Shown in pieces: positions 45,229-57,314 of a stretch of 64,000 nt of DNA. Numbering within the stretch: position 1 is the first letter of the stretch; each line of letters starts with the position of its first letter. This DNA is from Dactylellina haptotyla (lineage: Eukaryota > Ascomycota > Orbiliomycetes > Orbiliales > Orbiliaceae), in contig CM062379.1 in NCBI GenBank assembly GCA_031310005.1, positions 4,092,001-4,156,000 of the forward strand, in the 5' to 3' direction. The notes below the pieces were generated by a model. That model worked only from the letters and a program-made list of their open reading frames with translations. It ran no database searches and had not been told where the DNA came from. The position numbers and the translations under genes are program-made.

Positions 45229-48200
45229 ATGGTGCCATCTGTTGCGTCCTCGCGACGCTCATGCTCTCCTAGTAATGATACCGAGAATTCCGATTCCGAG
45301 GGCTCAAACGCACCAACACCCGCCAAGTCCCAGCGATTCTCTTCACACCTTACAATAATTTCGAAAAGGAGCCTAGAAGGTGAAAATGCGACTTCTAACG
45401 AATCTACGAGACGCGTTAGTGGAAACAAGCGCAGGAAATTGAGTCTCGACAGAGACGAGGCTAGCGATACTGGTGCCAACAATAGTGAAGACGAGGAAGC
45501 TGATGGGCAAGATCATCCCAACATTCAAAACAACGGGTCTTTAAGTGAAAGTGACAACGAAAATAGTGATAGAGAAGTTGTTATCCCAGTTGCTGAAGAT
45601 TATGACTCGGATGAATCGGAGACTGGTATGGCAGATTCGCTGGATAAAATGAGGAAATCTGTTGAGGAGATCCCCCATGCACCAGGAGCAATTGTCAAGG
45701 TTCAACTAGAAAACTTCGTCACATACACAAAGGTTACGTTCGAGCCAGGTCCGAGTTTGAATATGGTGATTGGTCCCAACGGAACAGGCAAGAGTACTTT
45801 AGTTTGTGCAATCTGTCTAGGTTTGGGATTCGGACCGGAGGTAACGTGGAAAAAGTTCTCTTAACTCTCGCCCGAGCGAAGATATTAATCCAATCTATAA
45901 CAGCACCTCGGAAGAGCCAAAGATATAGCGGAATTTGTAAAAAATGGAAGCGAGTTTGCTATAATCGAGATTGAACTAAAAGGCCAGCGAACGAACGAGA
46001 TGAATCCTACAATCAAACGAAGGATTGGTCGAGATAGCTCATCCCAGTTCTGGATAGATGGTATGATAGACTCTACGTTGGGCTTAAATTGCAACATGTT
46101 CTAATGCCAGCTGATAGGGAAGAAGCAAACACGTGGAGCCGTTGGTAAACTTACTAAGCTGATGAATATCCAAATCGACAACTTGTGTCAATTCCTTCCT
46201 CAAGATCGGGTTGTCGAGTTCGCAGGACTTGGCCCAGTACCACTTTTGAAAGAAACCCAACGCGCAGCTGCCCCTCCCGAAGTACTTAAAGATCACGAAA
46301 CACTCAAAAAACTACGCGCTTTAGAAGCGAACCTCGAAATTCAGCTCGATGGCCGGCGTCAACTCCTCAACACCATGGAAAATAGACAAAAAGTCCTTGA
46401 ACGCGATGTTGCAAGGCTTCGAGAAAGACAGGCAATTCAAGAGCACATCAGGCTGCTAAAGAACACAGTTCCCTTCGTGCAATACCAAATGATTCGAGCA
46501 GATCGAGATAATCTCAAACAAGAGCATATAAGATTGCGAGATCAATTGAAGGAAGTCCAGAAGGAACAGGAACCTCAGACCAAACAGATTGAGGAAGCAG
46601 AAAATTTACGGGATGGGTTAAAAAACTGGCTACTAGAAGAACGAGCTTCCCTAGCGTCGGTGGAAAAAGACCTTAGAAAGGAGAAGGAAGATGAGATTGA
46701 TAAATCAAAAACAGAAGAAGCCAAAGTTAATTCGGATTTAAAGGTTCTTATCGATACAGAGAAAGATCGAAAGGTTACCACCCCCTCTCCCTCACAAATT
46801 TCTCTCGTCACAAGCTACGATTCTTGTTAACATCAGCGAACCTCTAGAAAAATATCGAGAAAACGAAGAAACTTATTTCCCAGTATGAGAAAACTCTTGA
46901 AAATGACCCTGGTCCCTTAGATGTCTCGGAATACAATAGAAAAATAGTGAGTTTACATGCAATTATCGGTATTCATGGTTCTAATTCTAGATTTCCTTCT
47001 TTAGGAAGAATTAAACAGGGCGATTAGAACCATGAGGAATGAATTGGACGTAATCGAAAATGTGATAGAACCGCTGCGAGCTGAGACCGAACAGAAGATA
47101 CACGAACTAAATAGAACACAGAAATGGTATGTAAACCAAGTACTCGAAATTTTGAAATCAAAATTTTGACCTTTGCCTCTTGTGCACGTTTCTAGGATAT
47201 CCCAAATGGATAATATAGCCGGCCGCCGAGTAGAATACTTGCGCAGAGCGTTCCCAGAATCACACCTAGTATACGAGTGGTTACAACAGAACAAGCAAAG
47301 GTTCAAGGGTCCTGTCTATGGCCCACCAATGGTTGAGTGTAGCGTGAATGATGCGAGGTATCAGGACGAAATTGAAGCGTTGTTCGGCCAAGGTGACAAG
47401 ATTGCTTTTACTTGTACAAGCAAAGACGATTTCGACGAATTGATGAGCTGTGTATACGGTAATAACAGAGATCGGAAAGGCCTGGGCGTCTCAGAAGTGC
47501 CGATCAAGTATATAGAAAAGAAGCTGGAAGAGTTTCCTCGCATTGGTGTAAAAGAAGAGGTTTGCGAACCCACCAATTTCTAGCCTAAGAGTTTACTAAC
47601 TTTTACATTCCAAGGTTACTCGTTGGGGTTTTGATGGCCTTGCGCTTGATTTCATCGAAGGGCCTCCAGAAGTGCTCAGCATGCTTTGCAACACATTATC
47701 GCTCCACCGTATAGTATGGTATCAAATATTCACAACATGAGCTAGATATTATATTAATATGGGAATCTCGTAGGGCATCTCGAAATCAAAACTATCTACT
47801 TCTCAACAACAATCTATCAAAACAGGAAAGAATATGTCTAGATGGGTTTCCGGTGGCGTCATAACTACAATTCGGAGACGCGCTGAATATGAAGCCGAGA
47901 CCGAAATTAACTCAATCGTTCGGCCAGCCCGGTACTTCAAAACAGCACAAGTTGATATTCTCCTCCTTGAAAATAAAAAAAATCAGAAACGAGAACTTGA
48001 ATCAGAGATCAAGCAACACCGTGAGGAAATAAATATGAAGAAAGGAAACCACCAGGATCTCCATGAAGAATTAAAGGCTCTCCAAGATGAAAAGGTACCT
48101 CACTTAGTCAAAACTCCGGTTTACATTGTCTAAACCGGTAATAGGATGCCATTTCGAGCGAAAAGACATCAAAGCAAAAAGAATTAAGCCACTTTGACAA

Positions 48201-49597
48201 AGCTAAAACGCATCTCCGTAGGCTATTTTCTATATATCGAAGTCAAAAAAAATAAAAATCAGAAAACACTAACGTTACGGTCTTAGAAAATGAACAAGAA
48301 AATCTCTCAAAGCTCGAGGGAGAGGGGAGAGGCTTTAAACAAAAAGTTGCACAGCTCGAAGCCTCCATGGTAAAACTTGGAGCGAAGCGGGTTCGGGCAG
48401 CCTCGCGGTATGCTGTACGTATGCATGGATCATCCACACCCGAATGGGCTTCGAAATTAATATCTGGTTTACGTAGGAACATGTTCGGCAATACGTCGCT
48501 CGGTATGATAGTATAACCTCAGCTGAGTTGCATCTCATAGAGGCATCTTCAAATATTGAACATTATATTACATGGAACCAGAGTTTCAAAGACAGGCTGG
48601 AAGGAAAACAAAGGCAGTGTGAGGAAGGTGAGTGATTTGCTCTTCCGCTAGCAATTATTTATCGCACTATCTCACAAACTTTCTTCCTCGTATAGCCAAG
48701 AAAAGATACGATGAAACTGTTGCACAAGCATTACGATTTCGCGATGAATGCCGCAATCTGATGAACATTCTCTCCCCTGATCAACAAGAGGCAATTTCTT
48801 CAAGCCATTCAAAAAAGACACTTGATGAACTTAAGACAGAAATCCAACAGGAAGAAGTTCGGCTTGAGAGCATCCATGAAGGAAATCCCCACGCAATTAA
48901 ACAGTACGAGGCACGAGAAAAGGAGATCAGCGAGATCCGACGTGTCATAGAAGGTCAGCAAGAGGAGTTAGACAAGCACCATAGCGCAATCAAAGATGTT
49001 CGTAGCCGATGGGAACCTCGTATCGACCAATTAGTATCAAACATCAGCGAAGCATTTTCCCGAAGCTTCGAGTTTATTCATTGCGCTGGAGCCGTTCGGA
49101 TAAGAAAAGAGGGGAAGGACGGTTGCGATTTCGAAAACTGGGCGATTGAGATTATGGTGAAGTTTCGAGAAGCAGAGAACATGCAAGTTTTAACAGCTCA
49201 GAGACAATCGGGCGGCGAACGAGCTGTATCCACTGTGTTCTATCTTATGGCATTGCAGTCACTTGCTAGGGCCCCATTCAGAGTTGTGGACGAAATCAAT
49301 CAGGGTATGGATCCTCGGAACGAGCGACTCGTTCACAAGCGCATGGTTAAGATTGCTTGTAAAAAGCATACATCGCAGTCAGTAAACTTGGTTGATGCTC
49401 CCTTGCTAGTTCTACTTGTGGCTAATCCTTTTCCCTTTAGGTATTTCTTAATCACACCGAAACTGCTTGTTGATCTCGACTACCACGAGCGAATGAAGGT
49501 GCTGTGTATCAACAGTGGTGATTGGGTAGCCGAGGATCATATTCAGGATTTCAGCAAATATATCGCAGCAGGTCGAAGACTGATGGCTGCCGCGTAG
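45229..49597 (+). CDS. SMC5: SMC5, structural maintenance of chromosomes protein
   Basis: Thirteen exons: 45229-45840, 45904-46060, 46118-46773, 46848-46946, 47005-47126, 47196-47559, 47615-47713, 47774-48094, 48145-48217, 48287-48414, 48477-48627, 48696-49377, 49441-49597; 1206 residues. SMC5 pairs with SMC6 and Nse proteins in DNA repair and resolution of recombination intermediates. Seen: Walker [10 protein letters not shown] in the N-terminal head (about residue 190), [19 protein letters not shown] (an SMC5 hallmark), long coiled coil, hinge in exons 6-8, second coiled coil, ABC signature [11 protein letters not shown], Walker [18 protein letters not shown] and [13 protein letters not shown] across the last intron. 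The first 150 residues are an acidic, Ser-rich extension before [12 protein letters not shown]. Exons 9 and 10 (73 and 128 nt) were inferred from phase and branch site. Confidence 0.93.
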
Positions 49598-50015
49598 TTT
49601 GATTTTACTCTTGCTTCCCTTCTTCTTCTTGCTAAAGGGCGCATGGGGGAAGTTTAGGGACTCGTATGATTCAATATGATTCAATATAAAATATTTAAAA
49701 TAATAATTGTTGCTTGATGTTCCCGCGCTGCGCTGAATCTAAATCCCCGCTCTCCTGCGTTGCCGCGTTGCCGCGTTGTGTTTGCGCGTTGAGGCGGGCA
49801 GAGAGAGATCATGTGACTTAGGGCTCTTTGACCCTCTCCAACAAACATTTCCGTTTTGGGGGGGTGGTTGTGTGAGCGTTGTTCTCTCAGGTCATCGACA
49901 AGTCAGTCCGAAATAGCATCGACATTGCCATCATCAACTTCTTCCGACGGATTCCCGCTTCGACACCCAACATCGACACGATACTACCCCCTGGTCACAG
50001 AATCCAGCCCTCAAA
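49598..50015. promoter_or_regulatory. SMC5 3' flank and eL24 promoter
   Basis: 418 bp. Contains a short GC-rich tandem of GCCGCGTT units (49760-49778) and pyrimidine-rich sequence just before the ribosomal protein start, as expected for such a gene. Confidence 0.6.
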
Positions 50016-50895
50016 ATGAAGGTCGAACTCGATTCCTTCTCCTCGCGAAAGATTTACCCTGGAAAGGTGCATATCCTCCTCTTTTCGTCGCCATCCTGGT
50101 CCATTTCGACATCGCTAGGTTTGAGGGATCAGGACAAACGGGCTCAAAAACAACAGCTAACATAGCATCGCTGCCGCCGTTGCTCCGGGATATATAGGGT
50201 AAACTCTTTGTCAGAGGTGATAGCAAGATCTTCCGATTTTCGAATGGAAAAAGCGAGAGTTTGTTCTTGCAAAGGAAAAACCCTAGAAGAATTGCGTGGA
50301 CAATTTTGTACAGACGGATGCACAAGAAGGGTATCTCAGAGGTGAGGAATTAGATCTTGGGCATTTGGGTTTTGGATCAAACCACATGGCGAGATTATGG
50401 GGGGAGGATTTAGAGCCAGAGCGGGGGGTCCTTTAGGACAATTCATTGTTGCCAACCGAATCTTTCTGTATAACGAACGATCTTGGCCCCTTTAAAACTC
50501 TCCCCTGCTCTGCTCTCTGAGTGATCCTACTACGAGCCCCGAATGTACCCCGATTTGTGCCATCCAGGGATGGTGAATGGGCTAACCATCAAACTGTTCC
50601 AACTGTATAGGAGGTTTCCAAGAAACGCACTCGAAGGACCGTCAAGCACCAGAGAGCCATTGTTGGTGCCTCGCTCGATGTAATCAAGGAGAAGCGATCG
50701 ATTGCTCCAGCTGCCCGTGCCGCTGCCCGTGCACAGGCCGTCAAAGAAGGCAAGGAAAAGAAGGCTGCCGCTGAATCGAAGAAGAAAGCTGAGAAGGCAA
50801 AGTCCGCCGCAACGGCTGCCCGTGGACAGGCAGGCAAAGTTAGTAAACAAGGCGCTAAGGGTGCACCACAGAAGGTTCAGGCGAGAACACGTTAA
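50016..50895 (+). CDS. RPL24: 60S ribosomal protein eL24
   Basis: Three exons (50016-50066, 50198-50341, 50611-50895) give 159 residues. eL24 sits at the subunit interface and its C-terminal helix reaches into the small subunit. Seen: MKVELDSFSSRKIYPGKGK, GDSKIFRFSNGKSE, FLQRKNPRRIAWTILYRRMH, then KKGISEEVSKKRTRRTVKHQ and a Lys/Ala-rich C-terminal tail ending QARTR. The family starts near MK(x)E(x)CxFSG(x)KIYPG; the Cys and Gly found in most relatives are replaced by Asp-Ser-Phe-Ser-Ser here. Introns of 131 and 269 nt are longer than others in this window, as is common for ribosomal protein genes, which often carry regulatory introns. Confidence 0.95.
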
Positions 50896-51486
50896 ATGAA
50901 GCTATAATTGCAACATCTTTTGGGATTTGAATAACAAAAGATGGTTCTTCGTTCTCCGTTTTTGTCCCTTACATTCTACAGTATAATGCCCTTTACACGC
51001 CCTGTAAATTCTATAACTTATTTCCGTTTCCTTATCATATGGTTCTCGGGGTTCTTCTTTCAGCTTTGTTTCGTTCTTGCAGTACTTTTCTGTCACATAT
51101 TTACGTCGGATATCTACCCTATTGACCTACGAAGCATGGCCTGTCATGCATCTTCTCTTCTATTCTCACCTCACCTCATCCCTTATCGTTCACGCGCCTC
51201 CGACATATAGACGATGGAACAGTTTAGGAATACCATTATTAGGTCATAGGCTTGTGAACAAGAAATACAATCACAGCTACTTTGGGGGCATTAGTCATAA
51301 GGGCGTGGGCATCTCTGACGTGGGAAACCAGTTTTTAGAGATTAAAAAGTAATCAGTAATGTAAATCCTATTTACATTGTTCTAAGGTTTCATTTGCGAT
51401 ATAACATTGTATATTTATACCCCGATCCCCGGCTCTCTCTCGTTCTATTTCGCTATCTGAAGTCATCGATACCAACTTACCACTAT
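50896..51486. other. Convergent intergenic region
   Basis: 3' flanks of eL24 (+) and GNA1 (-), 590 bp. T-rich. No feature seen. Confidence 0.6.
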
Positions 51487-52158
51487 TTATTTGCGATAAT
51501 AGTGTGACATTTCCACTCCGGCAAATTTAAAGCCACATTTTTCATAGAATCCCTTATTATTCTCAGAACAATCCAAGATTGACTAGGTTCGGACTTGATC
51601 AGTGTTTAGCTCTTACAGTAGTGGCGGTATTATGGAATCATCAATTACCTTGTAACACCCGGCCTGTTCAGCTATATGGTCCAGTGCTTGTATCATTCGT
51701 AGACCAAGCTTTTTACCTTGCTGTTCTTTGGCAACGGCAATATCTTCAATATGACCGACGAGACCGCAGTTTCGGATACTATAGTTTGAATTATCATCTC
51801 ACATCAGTCCATCATTCGGGCCCAGATTCAAACGAGTCTTTCAACAGAATGTAACCAGTGGGAAGGGGTTCAGCAAAGATAGGGTAGAAGCGGACAATTT
51901 TCTTTCCACGATCAAGCTTCCCGTAGCACAAACTTTGCCAACTTCGTCAGTGATACACAAAATAGTGTAGGTATCCTCATGTTTAGAGATATAGTCAAAT
52001 CGGTCATCCCATGCGGCATCTGAGATTTCACCAACAGCGGTGAGAACGGAAAGGACATCCAATGCACCAGCCTTGTCAGATTTTTCCAGTTTTCTAATTT
52101 CGTAGCCAGGTGGCAGCGCGGACGTTAATTCTAAGGGGAGGGAAACCGTCTTCGACAT
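51487..52158 (-). CDS. GNA1: Glucosamine 6-phosphate N-acetyltransferase
   Basis: Three exons (52158-51896, 51778-51649, 51582-51487), 162 residues, close to yeast Gna1 (159). It transfers acetyl from acetyl-CoA to glucosamine 6-phosphate in UDP-GlcNAc synthesis, feeding chitin and glycan formation. Seen: substrate strand LPPGYEIRKLEKSDK, CNALTAVG-type helix (LSVLTAVGEIS), CGLVGHIEDIAV, the acetyl-CoA pyrophosphate loop EQQGKKLGLRMI (Q/RxxGxG/A form), and the C-terminal LDCSENNKGFYEKCGF with the catalytic Tyr and SHYYRK end. An upstream in-frame ATG (52290) would add 44 residues; 52158 (MSKTVSLPL) fits the family. Confidence 0.94.
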
Positions 52159-52536
52159 TTTCGCAAGAAGTACGCCGGCCTGAGCTATAATGGTGTAGTT
52201 GGGGGCGTTAGTTGACTGACTGACTACACAAGGGGATGCTAGGGTTTGTCCTTTTAAATGGGGAGCATTCGGTGAACAGTTGTTACCCACTCTTCCGTTT
52301 TCGCTTGGGTCTTTGTTTGGGCTTCCGTTTGGTGTTTCCCAAAACAGCCAATGGCAATGTCACCCAACAACAACAGCCTCCCCGTCTGTATTTATGAGGT
52401 TGATCTTCGAGACTACGGACGACGTTCTATCAAGTTACATTTAATCCCCAGGCATTAGCTTTACTACGTCTAGAAGACAAAATATCTCGAATATCCCCAG
52501 TGAGCCAAAAAGTGCAAACGCTGCAAACCGCTAACC
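52159..52536. other. Intergenic, POP1 3' end to GNA1 promoter
   Basis: 378 bp between two minus-strand genes; holds the GNA1 promoter. No distinct element recognised. Confidence 0.55.
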
Positions 52537-55053
52537 CTAAATTGCAGACCACTGTGCCACTCTCATCGCCCTCTCCTCTTCATTCCGTATAAAACACCAC
52601 CCAGCTAGAGCGCTTTCTCCTTGGCGTCTACACTCCCAAGCCTTAGACCACGCTAGAACCGCAATTGCGACTGGTTGGCCCTCCGCAAAGCTGAAATTCC
52701 CACGAATAACAAATCCAATAGGGGAACCAGGATTGTATTCAGTACTTCCCGCCATCTCGGCCGCAGTGGATACCTTGATATCTCGCTCCCCTTCCCTATA
52801 TCCTATTAGTGTTTCCAGAGACCTGACCTTATTTTCAGTACAGCTTGTGTGTTTTAGTTTGAGCGACTTAAGTGACGAAGAGGTGGCTTCTGGAAAACCA
52901 TATACATATGCATTGTTCTTGAGTTTTCCGCGACCAATTAAAGTGATATAAGCTGTAAATGTCGCTAATTTCGTCAACGGTGACGACGGATTCTGGGTTT
53001 GAGCAAAAATATCTACTGAATTGGGGGGCATGGTCCAGATTCGTCCCAAACCACTAGCCTTATTGGGATTTATCGTTGATCCGAATACCATACTCCAAGG
53101 ATATCCATACTCCGCTTCCATCGGGGGCGAATCAGTCGGCAAGCTTTGTTTTAGTGGTTGTTTCGTTTTCCTACCCTTTCGCCTATCTATGCGATCTGAA
53201 GCTTCCCGACATCTCCTTGCTGCTTCGGCTTGGCCAGCTGCTGTAACTGGAAAGTCTACTGGGTAATAACCAACCCTAGTTTCGAGTGTAAGCTGCTCTA
53301 TCTCTTTCAACCCACCTATCCTAACACCATTAATGCGCACAAGTACAAGCCAGAACGGCCGGACCCACTTCCAAGGCAAAAGGATAGACCAGCAATCGCA
53401 CGAGGATGCTTGGTTGCTATTTGGTATTCCAGAAGTCGAATATTCTCCCAGGTTTTCTTTAATCAGTACCATTGGGACTTCAGCCCGTGAAAGCGGCTCG
53501 GATCGGTTACCCAGCATCCTTTTTGCCACTTTAGAGTTTAGAGTCTTCTGAGAAACCAGCCCGTTGACCGATTTGTTCCGATAGTCTCTGTCAAATAGCG
53601 TCATATGTGGTTTGCCAATACTATGAGAGTTGTTGTCGCATAGCGGCAAAGAACGCGAATCGCGTACGTAAAAGGAGTTGATCCTTGGGTCCTCAGCTGT
53701 CTCGTAGAAAATTGTATTTAAGGGCGACGATTTACGTTCTAGCTCGCACTTCCCTATTCCAACTAAGGCTTCTAGAATATTTGTGCTCTGTGGACCCGTT
53801 AATCGAATAGAACCAATTTCGAATCGAAGATTACGTGCGATACAATTAGACGAGGTAGAGCAAGAGACGACAACCCGCCAGACAGTGTCCCATGAGGCGG
53901 GATTTACCCTTAAGATTACCTTTCGCTGGTCATTGCCTTTTGTTACGCCTTCCTGTGCCCCTAGACGTAAATGGTTGCACCAAAAAAGCTGCACCGGTGC
54001 AATCGCGGCTGTAGGCCACCCGCGTTCCTCGTATAGCCATGTCGAAACGGCTGACTCTCCAGACACTACGGATTTACCAACTATCCCCAAATCTCGAGGC
54101 GGAAGCAATTTCATCAAGCATCTTTTCAGATCACTCTCCCGTCCTTCGATTACAACTGTGGCGTAGTAGCTCGTATCAAATGCAATACACCCTACACGAG
54201 TCGCAGCCCGATAAGTTGGACGGTAGCATTTTAGAGTTGGCGTTTCAGCGAGTACAAAACCCCATTTCGTAACCATGTGAGCTCTTTTGGCAGTCCATAT
54301 ATGGGTAGGAAGCCATGTTTTATGGCGCTGTCGTTTGCGATATCGTGATGATCTAGACGCTATTTGCGAGGTAATTCCCCCCCAACTTCCAGAATTTCCC
54401 CCTCGAGGAGTAAAAGTTGAGGTATTCGATAGCATCCGCAATTGGGCGACATTTAAACGGCGGGCTTTGGGGCGATAATCACGCCGTTTCCTCGATGGTG
54501 CCGTATTGTCGTCGACTAACTGCGTAGAAAATAAAGGAAACGCAAATCAGTCCTATAGTATATTCAAAAACTGCTTATTCTCTTTGGCTTTTGAAAAGGG
54601 TCCTTACTTCTAACCGCGCAGTCGCTCGTACGCGCTTAGGTACTCTCTTCGCGCTATGCGCGGCAGTTCGACGTCGCAGATCTCGTGGCAGATTTTGGAA
54701 GGCACGCTTTCGTTGCGCATTTCTAGTAGCAGTGACGTTAACGATGTGGGACAGGGTCACATTCAGTCCAATATAGCATACTTGGAGCTATTCATAGAGC
54801 GAAGTAGGCTCTTTATTTCATACTCCCTTGAGCTGACAAACGAGACCATATCAAAATGCCCATCACGAAAGGCTTCCTCAGACGCCTGAGCCGAAATCTC
54901 TCGTGCATCTTGGAATTTACGGCGCTTGTGCTGCTGCAGGAGATTCTTCGACGGTGGCTGCGTCGGGTTGTGGCTAAAGGTATTGTTATTACTTGGCTCA
55001 GAATGTTTACGTTTGTGACTATGTGCAGGCAGCTTCGCCTTCGAATTATCCAT
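52537..55053 (-). CDS. POP1: RNase P/MRP protein subunit POP1
   Basis: Three exons (55053-54782, 54722-54608, 54519-52537), 789 residues. Pop1 is the largest protein subunit of nuclear RNase P and RNase MRP, which mature tRNA 5' ends and rRNA. Seen: the N-terminal POP1 domain signature split by intron 1 (NAQRKRAFQNLPRDLRRRTA then SAKRVPKRVR, about residues 90-128), WLPTHIWTAKRAHM (about 170), the POPLD domain with FWLVLVRINGVRIGGLKEI and YPVDFPVTAAGQ (about 530-570), and a C-terminal VIRGNFSFAEGQPVAIA block ending in AGWCFIRNEEERAMRVAQW. The start at 55053 (MDNSKAK) precedes a basic Ser-rich leader; an in-frame ATG at 55152 would add 33 residues. Confidence 0.94.
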
Positions 55054-55303
55054 GGGGGAGGTTGGGTGCCGATATTCAACCGGGGTGATGGAGGTTGAAG
55101 GAGGAAAGGTTGAAGCTTTTTGGGCTGTTTGGTTCAGACACAACACCATCATTTGCCAAGGCGACTGGTGCTAATAATATATTTTACCCAAGAACTGAAG
55201 TATATTTCGAAATATTTCTACTTCGCGCGCGTCCAACCGATTGTCGCACGCAAGTAGTTTATACTATATAGCATATATACATAAAATATAGTCCATATCG
55301 CAA

Positions 55304-56116
55304 CTAGGTTGTGATTTTTCGAAAGACTATCTGGGCGTCACGAGGTTCTAGTCGACGGTAGTAGTCCTGGACCACAGTCCCGCTATTCACATCAAAGCCT
55401 TGTTTGCGATAAAAATCCAGAGCCCCGTCATTTGCCACCCAAACATGAGCATAAGCTTCGTCCGCATCTATCGAAGGGTCTTTCGCCGCTATTGAAATAA
55501 TATAATCCAGGAGATGGCTTCCTATCGATAGCGATCTGTACGGGGAAAGAACGGCAAGCGTCATGATGTAAATTTTTTTTTTGGTAGGCTGGTCTGTAGC
55601 ACCTTTCGAGATCCTGCTCACCACTCCAGCATGATCGAGACGTGAATGATCACCCTCACGAGCTATAGCGTTCAGAATATTCGAACCACCGTTTCCCTTC
55701 GCACCTTGCTTCTTCGGAACCGCTTTGTACTCGGCTTCTGTCTCAACCCTGCATCTAATGCCACCAACACATTCGTCGTCATAGAAGGCCAGCCTCGTCA
55801 AGATTTCGCTTTCCGGGTTCTGTAGGATCTCGCGATAGAAATTTTCCGGATATGATACGGGTAGCAATAGAGAGTTGATCCGTTTTAGTAAATGTATATT
55901 AGCTTTGGTTGGCGCTCTTATCGTGACGTTTGGGGGCAGACTTGCTATAGGCAAGGTCGTCAAGGCACACGCCTGTTGGGAATATTGCTTTGGCGGCTCT
56001 AGCGATGAAGAACTAGACACAGTAGGTGCTCCTGGTTGCGGAAGAAGCACGGCTAGTGAATGTAAATGCGAGGGGGGGCAGGAGCGGGACTGAGTAAATT
56101 CCGAGGCGTCAGGCAT
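55304..56116 (-). CDS. NAA50: NAA50-like N-alpha-acetyltransferase (GNAT)
   Basis: Single exon, 270 residues. Naa50 is the catalytic subunit of NatE, acetylating N-terminal Met of nascent proteins, often bound to NatA. Seen: LLKRINSLLLPVSYPENFY (about residue 80), a NAA50 hallmark; GGIRCRVE; IYIMTLAVLSPYRSLSIGSH with the acetyl-CoA loop (RSLSIGS); VWVANDGALDFYRKQGF and VQDYYRRLEPRDAQIV, matching the human HVQISNESAIDFYRKFGF / NYYKRIEPADA blocks. Two features differ from animal NAA50: a Ser/Pro-rich 60-residue N-terminal extension, and a 35-residue insert after EYKAVPKKQGAKGNGG, before the core acetyl-CoA strand. Family assignment is firm; complex membership is inferred. Confidence 0.88.
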   Translation of the reverse strand: MPDASEFTQSRSCPPSHLHSLAVLLPQPGAPTVSSSSSLEPPKQYSQQACALTTLPIASLPPNVTIRAPTKANIHLLKRINSLLLPVSYPENFYREILQNPESEILTRLAFYDDECVGGIRCRVETEAEYKAVPKKQGAKGNGGSNILNAIAREGDHSRLDHAGVVSRISKGATDQPTKKKIYIMTLAVLSPYRSLSIGSHLLDYIISIAAKDPSIDADEAYAHVWVANDGALDFYRKQGFDVNSGTVVQDYYRRLEPRDAQIVFRKITT

Positions 56117-57314
56117 GCCGAAATATCAATCGGATCAGAATGAAATTGGATGTCAAAAACGTCTTCTTGGGGTTGGGAAGATGAAACATGGCCAGCTATT
56201 GTTGTTGCGCGGTTGGCGTCGAAGCGCGTGGTTTATAGCAATCTCTAACAAAATATACCATTTCTGCTCCCAGCAGGGGAGCCAACGCCGGTTTCTCAAC
56301 GTGCAATACACACACCATACTACACAATCAGCTAATCCTAAAGTTCCTATATGTGTATTCATGTCTGTGAACCGTGTGTATGTATATCAGCACTGGCATG
56401 CCATTGATGAGGAGATGCTCCGATAAACAACTTTGCAAACCCAGCCCACTGGACGTTCAGCGTAGTTCTGCTAATGACTACAAATACTTGGACCAATAGA
56501 AGTAAGAAGGCTACGGTCTATTTGTAAATTTGGATTGCAAGTTCTAATACTGGGACAAATGTATTTCAACTAATTCTTTAAAATACTAAAGCGAGGCAGG
56601 TGTAAGTTATACATCGCACTATTACGTGGTCAGTGACATATCGCTGGCGATTCTATCTTGTTAAATAATTTCCCTTCCTTGACTCCAGCGAACCTGAAAA
56701 ACGTTTAAAACACACACACCAAAAAAAAAAAGAAAAGAAAAAAAAAAGAAAGGATGGAGAGAAAGAGTGAGAGAAGAAGAAAGAGCTGAGAGAGAAGATA
56801 GAGAGGGAGGAAAGAGTCCCTCGAAAAGTTGATTACTCCCTCGCCCCGAACACCACACTTGGGTATCATATGCATTGAAGAAAAAGTAAACAATAAGGGA
56901 TATAGAAAAGTTACGGGATTTCGGGCTACCTTGGGTCCAAAAGGGGGAGAGAAAGAAGGTTTTATTCTGGATACGGATCGGATCAAAAAGACCTAAGCTC
57001 GGTAACGAGGTTAACTGCTAGTTTCATACCGCCCGAGCGAACTTTTGTTCCAAAAAGCTCAGAGATAAAAGTTTCGGACACTATGAGGGGACTATCCTGA
57101 TGCTGCCGCAACCGATGAACGTAGGTTCAAGAAGGGCGCTTCCAGATTTTGTCCAGCCATCGAGGTCTCTTAAAATTTGTATCTTAAGCCATTCGAAATC
57201 GAGACAGTTGAAAAACATTGATATACTTTCAACAAAATCAAGTATCATCAATGCCCAGTTTCCTAATGAGGAAAAACGGAGAATGGTCCGCAGTAAGCGA
57301 GATTCACTTTCAAA
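56117..57314. other. Intergenic, cyclin 3' flank and NAA50 promoter
   Basis: 1.2 kb. A purine-rich A/G tract (56718-56815) dominates; read on the minus strand it is a long polypyrimidine stretch. No gene supported. Confidence 0.55.

Noticed and set aside
52733-54478. Plus-strand frames within POP1
   Set aside because: Shadows of the POP1 coding strand; the minus-strand protein has clear POP1 and POPLD motifs.
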